The notes beneath the pieces were generated by a model. It had not been told where the DNA came from. It made no database searches and saw nothing but the letters and a program-made list of their open reading frames with translations. Positions 6,051-13,409 of a stretch of 13,409 nucleotides of DNA are shown piece after piece (positions within the stretch are counted from its first letter, which is position 1; every line of letters begins with the position of its first letter). Source of the stretch: Fidelibacterota bacterium UBA1611 (lineage in GTDB: Bacteria; Fidelibacterota; Marinisomatia; Marinisomatales; UBA1611); the NCBI GenBank assembly GCA_002321855.1, contig DCMX01000132.1, forward strand, positions 1 to 13,409, written 5' to 3'. A program made the translations under genes and the position numbers.

Positions 6051-7162
6051 TCCACGGTCAAGAAATGGTCCTAAATATTGGGCCACAGCATCCAAGTACT
6101 CATGGTGTCTTACGTTTACAGGTCAGGACAGATGGTGAGATCATTTCAGAGATCAAGCCATTCATTGGTTATCTGCACCGATGTTTTGAGAAGCATTCTG
6201 AAAATGTGACCTATGAACAGGTAATTCCATTTACGGATCGTTGTGATTATCTAGCTTCTATGGCTAACAATTTTGGCTATGTGGTTGCTATGGAAGAACT
6301 CATGGACATCAAAGTTCCGGAACGTGTTGAATTTATCCGTGTTATCATGGGTGAGCTACAACGTATTGCTAGTCATCTACTGGCTCTCGGAGTATATGGT
6401 CTTGATGTTGGTGCATTCACCCCTTTTTTGCATATGTTCCGGGACAGAGAGCGTATACTAGATATATTTGAGATGACCTGCGGTGCTCGACTTCTATATA
6501 ATTATATGTGGGTAGGTGGTTTAAGCCATGATCTACCAGTCGGTTTTATGGATGCCACATACAATTTCTTGGATTATTTTGAGCCAAAGATCGGGGAGTT
6601 CAATGATCTCCTTTCTCATAACAAGATCTTTGTTGAGAGAACAGCAGATGTTGGCGTATTACCACCAGATGTAGCAATTAGTTATGGTGTTAGCGGTCCA
6701 AACCTAAGAGCATCAGGTGTTAGATGGGACATTCGAAAGGATGAGCCATATTCGATCTATGATCGTTTTGATTTCGATGTACCTATTGGTGAAGGGATCA
6801 AAGGTTCGGTTGGGGACTGCTGGGACCGTTATTATGTGAGAATGCTTGAAATGATCGAAAGTGTGAAAATTCTTCGTCAGGCCCTATCTCAGATTCCCAA
6901 GGATGGTGATGTGCACCAGACCATACCGAAAAAAATCCGACCGCCAAAGGGTTCTATATATAAAAGAACAGAAACACCTCGGGGAGACCTTGGATATTAT
7001 ATTGTGAGTGATGGATCACCTGTACCCTATAGGGTGAAAATGCGTTCTCCTGCATTTACCGCTCTATCAGTACTTGGAGAGATAGCAAATGGTTGGATGA
7101 TGTCAGATGTTATAGCGATACTAGGAAGCCTCGATATTGTGCTTGGAGAGATAGATCGATGA
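6041..7162 (+). CDS. nuoD: NADH-quinone oxidoreductase subunit D
   Basis: NuoD (373 aa) is the 49-kDa subunit that, with NuoB and NuoH, forms the quinone-reduction site of complex I; it descends from the large subunit of [NiFe] hydrogenases. GPQHPSTHGVLR (14-25) contains the quinone-site histidine loop, and DRCDYLASM (66-74) the conserved tyrosine Tyr70. The C-terminus ends DIVLGEIDR, as in functional NuoD; I see no CxxC pairs that would ligate NiFe, so it is not a hydrogenase. The reading frame overlaps nuoC by 10 nt. The AGAAGG at 6035-6040 abuts this ATG, which is unusually close; ATG 6065 is an alternative that would still keep the conserved domain. The stop overlaps nuoH as ATGA. Confidence 0.96.
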   Translation: MGIVHGQEMVLNIGPQHPSTHGVLRLQVRTDGEIISEIKPFIGYLHRCFEKHSENVTYEQVIPFTDRCDYLASMANNFGYVVAMEELMDIKVPERVEFIRVIMGELQRIASHLLALGVYGLDVGAFTPFLHMFRDRERILDIFEMTCGARLLYNYMWVGGLSHDLPVGFMDATYNFLDYFEPKIGEFNDLLSHNKIFVERTADVGVLPPDVAISYGVSGPNLRASGVRWDIRKDEPYSIYDRFDFDVPIGEGIKGSVGDCWDRYYVRMLEMIESVKILRQALSQIPKDGDVHQTIPKKIRPPKGSIYKRTETPRGDLGYYIVSDGSPVPYRVKMRSPAFTALSVLGEIANGWMMSDVIAILGSLDIVLGEIDR

Positions 7163-8232
7163 CCGTGGATTTGTTATTTGAATGGTTAAATGGATTGTTC
7201 GCGAATTTAAGTGGGAATGCATTTTTTCTGATCATTGCAATTCTGGTACCATGCCTGGCGTTATTTGGCTTTATCACCGTTTATGCTTTTGTGGTGATCT
7301 ACATGGAGCTGAAAGTTTCATCTTTTATACAGGATAAGGTAGGACCAATGGGTCAGGGTGTGGGCCTGCATGCTGGCAAATGGGGTATTTTGCAACCAAT
7401 CGCTGATGCTTTGAAACTTTTGACCAAGGAAGATATTATTCCTGAAAGTGCGGATAAACCTTTGTTCATTATGGCGCCGTTCATGATCTTTATTGGTGCA
7501 TTCATCGGATTTATAGCTCTCCCTTTTGGAGAATACATAATTATCACAGATCTGAATATTGGAATTTTTTATATTCTAGCGGTTGGATCTTTTTCGGTCA
7601 TAGCGTTGATTCTAGCTGGCTGGGCTTCAAACAATAAATGGTCATTATATGGCGGAATGCGATCTGCGGCACAGATAGTAAGCTATGAGATCCCTGCCGG
7701 GCTTTCTATTGTAGTGGTTATCATGCTGAGTAGTACACTGAGCATGCAGGGGATCATTAAGTACCAGGAAGGTGGCATTTTTAACTGGATAATTTTTACT
7801 AATCCATTTGCTTTTGTAGCATTCTTTATTTATTTCATAAGTGCAATGGCAGAGACCAATCGCACACCTTTCGATATTCCAGAAGCAGAGTCAGAACTGG
7901 TTGGAGGCTTCCATACAGAATATTCCGGGATGCGTTTTGCATTTTTCTTTTTGAGTGAATATGCAAATATGTTTGTGGTCAGTGGTGTGGCAGTTACCGG
8001 GTTTCTTGGTGGTTGGCAGAGCCCAATACCAGGTTATTTTAACACACCATTATGGGGCATATTCTGGATGTTAAGTAAGACCATGTTTCTTGTATTCATG
8101 ATGATCTGGATGCGGTGGACATTTCCTCGTTTACGAGTAGATCAACTGATGAATGTTTGCTGGAAGGTACTATTACCGATCAGCCTGGTAAATATCTTTG
8201 GAGTTGGGATCTGGACCTTGGTCTTTGGGTAG
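7159..8232 (+). CDS. nuoH: NADH-quinone oxidoreductase subunit H
   Basis: NuoH (357 aa) is the membrane subunit that anchors the peripheral arm and lines the quinone tunnel of complex I. Eight or so membrane helices are apparent. Conserved blocks: MELKVSSFIQDKVGPMGQG (49-67), GILQPIADALKLLTKEDIIP (76-95), GGMRSAAQIVSYEIP (165-179), and the acidic loop AETNRTPFDIPEAESELVGG (231-250) followed by FHTEYSGMRFAFFFLSEY (251-268). The start is ATG 7159, which overlaps the nuoD TGA and has GGAG at 7145-7148, 10 nt upstream; the frame is open another 22 codons into nuoD, but those residues are unrelated. nuoI follows after 4 nt. Confidence 0.97.
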   Translation: MTVDLLFEWLNGLFANLSGNAFFLIIAILVPCLALFGFITVYAFVVIYMELKVSSFIQDKVGPMGQGVGLHAGKWGILQPIADALKLLTKEDIIPESADKPLFIMAPFMIFIGAFIGFIALPFGEYIIITDLNIGIFYILAVGSFSVIALILAGWASNNKWSLYGGMRSAAQIVSYEIPAGLSIVVVIMLSSTLSMQGIIKYQEGGIFNWIIFTNPFAFVAFFIYFISAMAETNRTPFDIPEAESELVGGFHTEYSGMRFAFFFLSEYANMFVVSGVAVTGFLGGWQSPIPGYFNTPLWGIFWMLSKTMFLVFMMIWMRWTFPRLRVDQLMNVCWKVLLPISLVNIFGVGIWTLVFG

Positions 8233-8236
8233 AAAT

Positions 8237-8818
8237 ATGGGAAGATACTTTAAAGATATTTGGGAGACACTTACCAGCCTACTCACGGGCATGGGTATCA
8301 CCTGGGTACATATGCTCAGAATTAAGAAGGACAATGTCACGTTGCAGTATCCGGAAGAAAAATGGCCCCGTCCAGAACGTAATATTGGCTATGATCACGG
8401 CAATTATAATGTGATCCGTTCTCGATTGCATGTTGACATGGATGATTGTATCGGCTGTTTGAAATGTGAACGTGCCTGCCCGGTCGATTGTATCAAGATC
8501 GATACGATCAAGGTACCAGAACGTGGAAAGGATATCAAGGAAGTTGGCCACGTTGGAATCACATCGAATGGAACCCGGAAAGCCATGGTCGTGACTCGTT
8601 TTGACATTGATATGACAGAGTGCTGTTATTGCAACCTGTGTGTCTATCCATGCCCAGAAGAATGTATATACATGACCGGAGGACCAAACGCTAAAAAACA
8701 TCCTATTGATTATGAATTCTCAGAGCATGACCGTAGCGAGCTGGTTTACCGATTTGCTAAACCTGGCAGTAAAGATGGCATCGAAAGAATATTGGCAGAA
8801 CAGAAGGCTGAAAGCTAA
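8237..8818 (+). CDS. nuoI: NADH-quinone oxidoreductase subunit I (two 4Fe-4S clusters)
   Basis: NuoI (193 aa) is the ferredoxin-like subunit carrying clusters N6a and N6b, which relay electrons to N2. The first motif is CIGCLKCERACP (Cys71, 74, 77, 81) and the second CCYCNLCVYPCP (Cys129, 132, 135, 139), with an additional Cys130. The segment between Cys81 and Cys129 is 47 residues, longer than in the E. coli and Thermus proteins as I recall them, and it is rich in charged residues and glycine (KVPERGKDIKEVGHVGITSN). After the second motif comes MTGGPNAKKHPIDYEFSEHD, then a tail. ATG 8237, four bases after the nuoH stop, gives the usual amphipathic N-terminus; an in-frame ATG at 8198 lies inside nuoH. 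Confidence 0.95.
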   Translation: MGRYFKDIWETLTSLLTGMGITWVHMLRIKKDNVTLQYPEEKWPRPERNIGYDHGNYNVIRSRLHVDMDDCIGCLKCERACPVDCIKIDTIKVPERGKDIKEVGHVGITSNGTRKAMVVTRFDIDMTECCYCNLCVYPCPEECIYMTGGPNAKKHPIDYEFSEHDRSELVYRFAKPGSKDGIERILAEQKAES

Positions 8819-8821
8819 TCT

Positions 8822-9310
8822 ATGGCTGATTATATCTTTTGGCTCGTGGTCACGGTCACAGTGGTCTCAGCTGCGGTTGTTGTTCTAAATAGTCAATTGA
8901 TCTACTCGGCTGTTGCCTTATTGTTCACGCTTTTCGGGGTTGCTGGTCTATATGTCTTTCTTTGGGCAGACTTTATTGCCGGTGTACAATTGTTGGTCTA
9001 TGTTGGCGGTATTCTGGTACTGATCATTTTTGGTATCATGCTTACGAATAGGATATCATCCGTGAGGATCTCACATAAAAGTGTTCAGCAGGGTGTTGGC
9101 GGAGCAGTTGTTGTCTGGTTATTTATCTTTTTGTCCATTGTGGTGATAAAAACTCCTTGGCTTGATCAGCCGGCCATTGAACCTTCAAATAGTGTTGCCA
9201 AGGTTGGTACACTATTATTAACGAAATATCTACTCCCGTTCGAAGTTGTCTCTATCCTGTTGCTCGGTGCGTTAATAGGTGCGGCAGTATTATCTAGAGA
9301 GGATACATGA
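8822..9310 (+). CDS. nuoJ: NADH-quinone oxidoreductase subunit J
   Basis: NuoJ (162 aa) is a five-helix membrane subunit of complex I; its third helix contains the pi-bulge that links quinone chemistry to proton pumping. The sequence has strongly hydrophobic stretches with the conserved block ADFIAGVQLLVYVGGILVLI (about residues 49-68), then IFGIMLTNRI. The last helix, LLPFEVVSILLLGALIGAAV, is also family-like. It begins 3 nt after the nuoI stop; the nearest purine-rich site, AGAAGG, lies too far upstream and only GAAAG is close. Its TGA overlaps the nuoK ATG. Complete length. Confidence 0.95.
   Translation: MADYIFWLVVTVTVVSAAVVVLNSQLIYSAVALLFTLFGVAGLYVFLWADFIAGVQLLVYVGGILVLIIFGIMLTNRISSVRISHKSVQQGVGGAVVVWLFIFLSIVVIKTPWLDQPAIEPSNSVAKVGTLLLTKYLLPFEVVSILLLGALIGAAVLSREDT
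9296..9302 (+). promoter_or_regulatory. Ribosome binding site deciding the nuoK start
   Basis: AGAGAGG sits inside the end of nuoJ. It is 4 nt from ATG 9307 and 7 nt from the adjacent ATG 9310, so the second Met may be the true first residue of NuoK. Confidence 0.45.
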
Positions 9311-9615
9311 TGGACCAGCTCAATTCCTATCTGTTCGTTGCTGCAATTTTATTCTCACTGGGAGTATTTGGAGTAATAACCCGTCGAAATGGTATTGCAG
9401 TATTAATGGGAGTGGAACTGATTCTGAATGCAGCTAATGTCAATTTTATTGCATTTTCGAGATTCGGAGGTATGAACCTTGATGGGCATGTATTCGGAAT
9501 GTTAGTGATAGTAATGGCCGCGGCAGAAGCAGCAGTTGCTTTGGCCATTATTATTAATATATATAATAACATGAACACTATCAATGTAGATCAGGCCTCT
9601 CAGCTGAAGCAATAA
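9307..9615 (+). CDS. nuoK: NADH-quinone oxidoreductase subunit K
   Basis: NuoK (102 aa, or 101 if the second Met is used) is the three-helix MnhC/MrpC-like subunit of the membrane arm. Both conserved membrane glutamates of the proton path are present: Glu37 in MGVELILNAANVNF and Glu74 in VMAAAEAAVALAI. NGIAVLMG before the first glutamate is also standard. The ATG overlaps the nuoJ stop (ATGA), and the TAA shares one base with the nuoL ATG (TAATG). The C-terminal tail after residue 86 is Asn/Gln-rich and variable in the family. Confidence 0.96.
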   Translation: MMDQLNSYLFVAAILFSLGVFGVITRRNGIAVLMGVELILNAANVNFIAFSRFGGMNLDGHVFGMLVIVMAAAEAAVALAIIINIYNNMNTINVDQASQLKQ

Positions 9616-11663
9616 TGGACAATATTTTCATCAATTATTCTCTTTTGATCCTTGTTCTACCACTGGTAGCATTTGTTATTCTGATCTTTGCTGGAAAAAG
9701 GTTGCCTCGCCAGGGAGACTGGGTAGCAGTTTCTGCAATTCTTGTTACTCTTATACTATCTATTGTCATGTTCGTGGCAATGCTTTTGGATTACAATCCA
9801 GTCTTTAGTCAGGAATCAACTTTTACATGGATGGATTTGGGAGCATTTAAGATCGAGCTCGGAATTCTGGTGGATAATATCACCATCATAATGCTTTTGG
9901 TCGTAACATTGATCTCCAGTTGTTCACATATCTTTTCTCTGAAATATATGGAAGGGGATATCCGTTATTCGCGGTATTATGCCTATTTAGGTCTTTTTAC
10001 CTTCTCTATGAATGGAATTGTATTGTCCAATAATCTGATCTCTATGTATATGTCATGGGAGTTGGTTGGTCTTAGTTCCTACCTTCTTATTGGACACTGG
10101 TTTGAGAAAGATAGCGCTGCTGATGCCGGGAAGAAAGCTTTTTTGACCAATCGCGTGGGCGACATTGGATTCTTTATTGGTATAATGCTGCTCTACTCAT
10201 CCGTTGGTTCATTCTTGTTCAGTGATGTATTTGCTGGTGTTGAGGCTGGCAAAATAACAGGTATCACCCTGACCTTTGCGGGTGTTGGGATATTCCTGGG
10301 GGCCATGGGAAAATCATCTCAGTTCCCGCTCCATATCTGGTTACCGGATGCCATGGAAGGGCCCACACCCGTGTCTGCACTTATGCACGCTGCCACAATG
10401 GTAGCTGCCGGTGTGTATATGGCCGTTCGGTTATTCCCATTGTTTACCCCGGACGCCTTATTAGTGATTGCCTATGTTGGCGGCTTCACAGCGATCTTTG
10501 CTGCATTAATTGCTATAACCCAGAATGATATTAAAAAGGTTCTCGCCTATTCTACGGTTAGCCAGCTGGGATATATGATCCTCGCAGTAGGAACCGGCGT
10601 ATACATTGCTGCTTTTTTTCATTTGTTGACCCATGCAATGTTCAAGGCTAACCTGTTCTATGGAAGTGGTTCTGTGATACATGCCATGCACCATGCTCTG
10701 CACGAAAAACATGATCATGAAACAGACCCCCAGGATATGAGGAATATGGGTGGATTCAAGTCTAAAATGCCGATAACATATTGGTCCATGCTAATTAGCA
10801 CTCTGGCAATAGCTGGTGTGCCATTTTTCTCCGGATTTTTATCAAAGGATGCTATACTCGCTGGAACGCTTGCTTTTGCCCAACACCAACCCCAACATTT
10901 TTTGCTTCCTGTATTTGGATTTGGCGCAGCAGCGATCACAGCATTTTACATGTTTCGATTAATATTCATGACCTTTCACGGAGAACATCAAATGCCGGAA
11001 TTGGTGGACGACATTCACGAATCACCAAAAGAGATGACAGGACCGTTGGTATTATTGGCTTCACTGAGTGTTTTCATCTTCTATACACTACCACGTTTCA
11101 ATCCATTTTCTTATCATGGTTGGTTCACAGATCTGATCGTGCCCCAGACAGCAGTGGTCCCGGGTAGCATGACAGCTCATCAGATCACAGAATATTCTCA
11201 TCACGCCCACGATCTGGCTATGGGTCTTTCGATCACGGTTGCAGTTATTGGCATTTCTCTGTCAGTATTGGTCTATTTGAAAAAAATTATTCCAGCAGAG
11301 ACATTGGCAAAAAAAATGGGATTCTTATATGATTGGAGCCTAAATAAATTTTATTTCGATGAGAATTATCACAGATTTCTTTATAAACCTTTCTTAAATC
11401 TTTCAAGTAAAGTAGCATGGATAGACTGGGAATTATATGATCGCTACTTCATTAACGGGTTTGGTTTGGTTACTGAATGGTTCAGCCGTGTCATTGGTAA
11501 ATTTGATTATGATGGGATCGATCAGGGACTTGTGGATGGTATCGGGCGTATGGCTGGTGTAACTGGGCATTCTTTAAGGAAAATTCAAACTGGACGATTA
11601 CAAAATTATCTGCTGTTCGTTGTTGCGGGTGTTATTGTGATGATAATCGTGCAGGCATTTTAA
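9615..11663 (+). CDS. nuoL: NADH-quinone oxidoreductase subunit L
   Basis: NuoL (682 aa) is the distal antiporter-like proton-pumping subunit of complex I, with about 14 helices, the long lateral helix HL and a final anchoring helix. Key residues are present: Glu149 in MSWELVGLSSYLLIGHWF, Lys233 in MGKSSQFPLHIWLPDAMEGP, His259 in ALMHAATMVAAGVYM, Lys307/308 in NDIKKVLAYSTVSQLGYM, and His340/Lys344 in LTHAMFKANLF. The loop after this is histidine-rich (VIHAMHHALHEKHDHETDPQ), longer than in E. coli. The C-terminal third, ending LLFVVAGVIVMIIVQAF, carries the lateral helix and last membrane segment, so it is a full-length NuoL and not an Mrp antiporter fragment. It starts one base into the nuoK stop codon; 24 nt separate it from nuoM. 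Confidence 0.97.
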   Translation: MDNIFINYSLLILVLPLVAFVILIFAGKRLPRQGDWVAVSAILVTLILSIVMFVAMLLDYNPVFSQESTFTWMDLGAFKIELGILVDNITIIMLLVVTLISSCSHIFSLKYMEGDIRYSRYYAYLGLFTFSMNGIVLSNNLISMYMSWELVGLSSYLLIGHWFEKDSAADAGKKAFLTNRVGDIGFFIGIMLLYSSVGSFLFSDVFAGVEAGKITGITLTFAGVGIFLGAMGKSSQFPLHIWLPDAMEGPTPVSALMHAATMVAAGVYMAVRLFPLFTPDALLVIAYVGGFTAIFAALIAITQNDIKKVLAYSTVSQLGYMILAVGTGVYIAAFFHLLTHAMFKANLFYGSGSVIHAMHHALHEKHDHETDPQDMRNMGGFKSKMPITYWSMLISTLAIAGVPFFSGFLSKDAILAGTLAFAQHQPQHFLLPVFGFGAAAITAFYMFRLIFMTFHGEHQMPELVDDIHESPKEMTGPLVLLASLSVFIFYTLPRFNPFSYHGWFTDLIVPQTAVVPGSMTAHQITEYSHHAHDLAMGLSITVAVIGISLSVLVYLKKIIPAETLAKKMGFLYDWSLNKFYFDENYHRFLYKPFLNLSSKVAWIDWELYDRYFINGFGLVTEWFSRVIGKFDYDGIDQGLVDGIGRMAGVTGHSLRKIQTGRLQNYLLFVVAGVIVMIIVQAF

Positions 11664-11687
11664 TTAAATAGATTATAAGAGAAACAT

Positions 11688-13232
11688 ATGGAACATATTC
11701 TCAGTTGGTTGCTCTGGTTGCCTATCATTGGTATGGTGGTGATAGTACTCATACCACGTAACCAGGAAGATATCATTAAAAAAGTGGCCGCGGTTTTCAC
11801 AGGGGTACAATTTCTTTTTTCCATTGTACTTTGGAAACAGTTTGATCAAGCCAATGGGTCGATGCAGTTCATGGAACGGGCCGACTGGATCCCATCTTTT
11901 AATATTTCCTATATTCTGGGTGTGGATGGCCTGAGCCTACCCATGGTGATACTAACAGCTTTGTTATGTTTCATAGGTGTGTTTGTCAGCTGGAATAATA
12001 CCAAAGCGGTCAAAGGTTATTTTGCTCTTTATCTTCTATTGGACACAGGTATGATAGGTGTTTTTCTATCCTTGGACTTTTTCCTGTTCTATATTTTTTG
12101 GGAAGTAATGTTACTACCTATGTATTTCCTTATTGGTATGTGGGGTGGCCCCCAGCGAGAATACGCGGCTATTAAGTTCTTTCTTTATACCTTGTTTGGT
12201 TCTGTGCTGATGCTTGTGGGGATCCTTGGACTCTATTTCACATGTGGTAAGACCTTTGATATTCTTTTGCTAATGGACATAGCTCCGGAAGCTTTGAAGA
12301 ATGAACTATGGTGGGGTATGAGCGCTGTCAAAGTGATATGGGTTCTACTTTTTATTGGTTTTGCGATCAAAGTTCCAATTTTCCCATTCCACACTTGGCT
12401 TCCACTGGCACATGTGGAAGCACCTACTGCCATTTCAGTCCTCTTGGCAGGAGTATTATTGAAACTTGGTGCATATGGTATTCTCCGGATCAATTATGGA
12501 TTGATGCCGGATGCGGTTTGGTGGTTTGCTGGTGGACTAGCTTTTCTTGGATTGATAAATGTGATCTGGGGAGGATTGTGTGCACTCGCTCAGACAGATC
12601 TGAAAAAATTAGTAGCTTATTCAAGTATAAACCATATGGGTTACGCACTACTGGGTATGGCTGCGGTTGTTGCTGCTGGCTCAATGAATGGTGGAGATCT
12701 AAAGGCGGCGCAGGCCGGCCTAAGTGGTGCAGTCTTTCAAATGTTTAACCATGGTACTATATCTGCGATGTTATTCATCTTGGTGGGAGTGATCTATGAT
12801 CGTGCCCACCATCGTGATATCAATGGTTTTGGAGGTTTGGCCGGTCATATGCCGATCTACACTGGTATCACTGCTCTCGCTTTTTTCGCAGGGCTGGGTC
12901 TTCCTGGTTTATCAGGATTCATAAGTGAAGCCATGTGTTTAATTGGTGCGTTTCCGGTGTTCAAGACCATTGTGATCGTTTCAACGCTCGGTATACTATT
13001 GAATGCTGCCTACTTTTTGTGGGCCTTTCAACGAATCTTCTTTGGTGAAATGAATAAAAAATATTCTGATATCCCTGAGATAAATAATCTTGAATTGTTT
13101 ACCGTGATCCCGTTAGCTCTGATCACTCTATTTTTTGGTATCTACCCGCGTCCCTATATTGACCTGATCAAGGCGACCATGGATGTGATTATCGAGAATG
13201 TTGCTTTTGTAGCAGATTTTATTAGCATGTAA
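11688..13232 (+). CDS. nuoM: NADH-quinone oxidoreductase subunit M
   Basis: NuoM (514 aa) is the middle antiporter-like proton channel of complex I. Conserved features: GVDGLSLPMVILTALLCF (78-95), Glu139 in FYIFWEVMLLPMYFLIG, Lys228 in AIKVPIFPFHTWLPLAHVEA, Lys259 in LLKLGAYGILR, the broken-helix lysines in TDLKKLVAYSSINHMGY, and the late membrane glutamate in SGFISEAMCLIGAF. The length is normal. The 24-nt gap before it, with a weak AAGAGA, is the largest inside the operon, so it may have an independent ribosome entry, but no promoter is evident. nuoN starts 7 nt after its stop. Confidence 0.97.
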   Translation: MEHILSWLLWLPIIGMVVIVLIPRNQEDIIKKVAAVFTGVQFLFSIVLWKQFDQANGSMQFMERADWIPSFNISYILGVDGLSLPMVILTALLCFIGVFVSWNNTKAVKGYFALYLLLDTGMIGVFLSLDFFLFYIFWEVMLLPMYFLIGMWGGPQREYAAIKFFLYTLFGSVLMLVGILGLYFTCGKTFDILLLMDIAPEALKNELWWGMSAVKVIWVLLFIGFAIKVPIFPFHTWLPLAHVEAPTAISVLLAGVLLKLGAYGILRINYGLMPDAVWWFAGGLAFLGLINVIWGGLCALAQTDLKKLVAYSSINHMGYALLGMAAVVAAGSMNGGDLKAAQAGLSGAVFQMFNHGTISAMLFILVGVIYDRAHHRDINGFGGLAGHMPIYTGITALAFFAGLGLPGLSGFISEAMCLIGAFPVFKTIVIVSTLGILLNAAYFLWAFQRIFFGEMNKKYSDIPEINNLELFTVIPLALITLFFGIYPRPYIDLIKATMDVIIENVAFVADFISM

Positions 13233-13239
13233 GATTTCA

Positions 13240-13409
13240 ATGACCAATCTTCAAAGTCTGAGTTACTACTGGCCAGAACTGATCCTAATAGTGTTTATCC
13301 TCGCTGCACTGATCATTGATCTTTGTTTAGAAAAGTCGAGATCAGATATCATTGGATGGGTACTTGCGGTTGGTTTGATAGTCACTTCTGTAGCAATTTG
13401 GAATCAGGA
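13240..13409 (+). CDS. nuoN: NADH-quinone oxidoreductase subunit N, 5' part (partial)
   Basis: The frame opens with ATG 13240, seven bases after the nuoM stop, and continues to the window edge (56 codons). It reads MTNLQSLSYYWPELILIVFI and then LAALIIDLC, followed by a short basic loop EKSRS and a second hydrophobic stretch WVLAVGLIVTSVAIW. The YWPELILIVFILAALIIDL block is the usual first helix of NuoN, the antiporter-like subunit closest to the NuoA/J/K cluster. It completes the A-B-C-D-H-I-J-K-L-M-N order. The remainder, about 400 residues or more, is beyond the window. Confidence 0.9.
   Translation, partial: MTNLQSLSYYWPELILIVFILAALIIDLCLEKSRSDIIGWVLAVGLIVTSVAIWNQ

Noticed and set aside
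6041..7162. NuoD as a hydrogenase-type large subunit of a membrane-bound hydrogenase
   Set aside because: No N- or C-terminal CxxC nickel ligands are visible and the C-terminus is the complex I form DIVLGEIDR.
8279..8701. 140-residue open frame antisense to nuoI
   Set aside because: It is the reverse shadow of the conserved ferredoxin-like gene, with no independent start signal.
10671..10740. Histidine-rich loop in NuoL as a metal-binding site
   Set aside because: His-rich loops at this place after the VIHA motif occur in many NuoL proteins, so it is treated as ordinary variation.
12308..12748. 146-residue open frame on the + strand inside nuoM
   Set aside because: It lies entirely in another frame of a well-conserved nuoM, is rich in Trp and Cys, and resembles no family.

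Overview
The window is a gene-dense bacterial chromosome segment of moderate, slightly AT-rich composition. I see no mobile element, tRNA, rRNA or CRISPR array. The protein sequences look like the Bacteroidota/FCB side of the tree, possibly a Marinimicrobia-like lineage. The clues are an 11-subunit type complex I operon without nuoE/F/G in its usual slot, a NuoH with an MELKVSSFIQDKVGP loop, a stand-alone ~300-aa proline dehydrogenase and weak Shine-Dalgarno signals. The lineage is inference only.

Layout. (1) Positions 2-1735, + strand: the 3' part of xseA (exonuclease VII large subunit), then xseB (small subunit) and nadK (NAD kinase), tightly packed; nadK overlaps xseB by an ATGA. (2) 1736-1822: a short convergent gap with only a weak hairpin. 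(3) 3 genes on the - strand, transcribed leftward from about 4304 to 1823: proline dehydrogenase, a small CoA-binding-fold protein, and a MOT1-type molybdate transporter. They overlap or abut and look like one operon. (4) 4305-4444: a divergent control region with candidate promoters in both directions and a perfect 13-nt palindrome. (5) 4445-13409, + strand: the nuo operon in the order A-B-C-D-H-I-J-K-L-M-N. NuoN is cut by the window end. Most junctions are stop/start overlaps or gaps of a few bases, so translational coupling is likely.

How the genes work together. NuoA/H/J/K/L/M/N build the proton-pumping membrane arm and NuoB/C/D/I the connecting arm, with N2 and two further 4Fe-4S clusters. 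The NADH-oxidising module NuoE/F/G is not encoded here, so the electron donor (NADH through subunits encoded elsewhere, or ferredoxin or another donor) cannot be read from this window. Proline dehydrogenase, divergent from complex I, is an FAD enzyme that also feeds electrons to quinone, so the two divergent operons both supply the quinone pool.

The most notable departures from the ordinary are these: a ~75-residue charged N-terminal extension on NuoC started by a GTG overlapping the nuoB stop; an elongated linker between the two 4Fe-4S motifs of NuoI; a perfect 11-bp inverted repeat inside the proline dehydrogenase gene; a 13-nt palindrome upstream of that gene; and roughly 2.5-fold over-representation of GATC across the whole window. 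I found no convincing undescribed multi-gene system.
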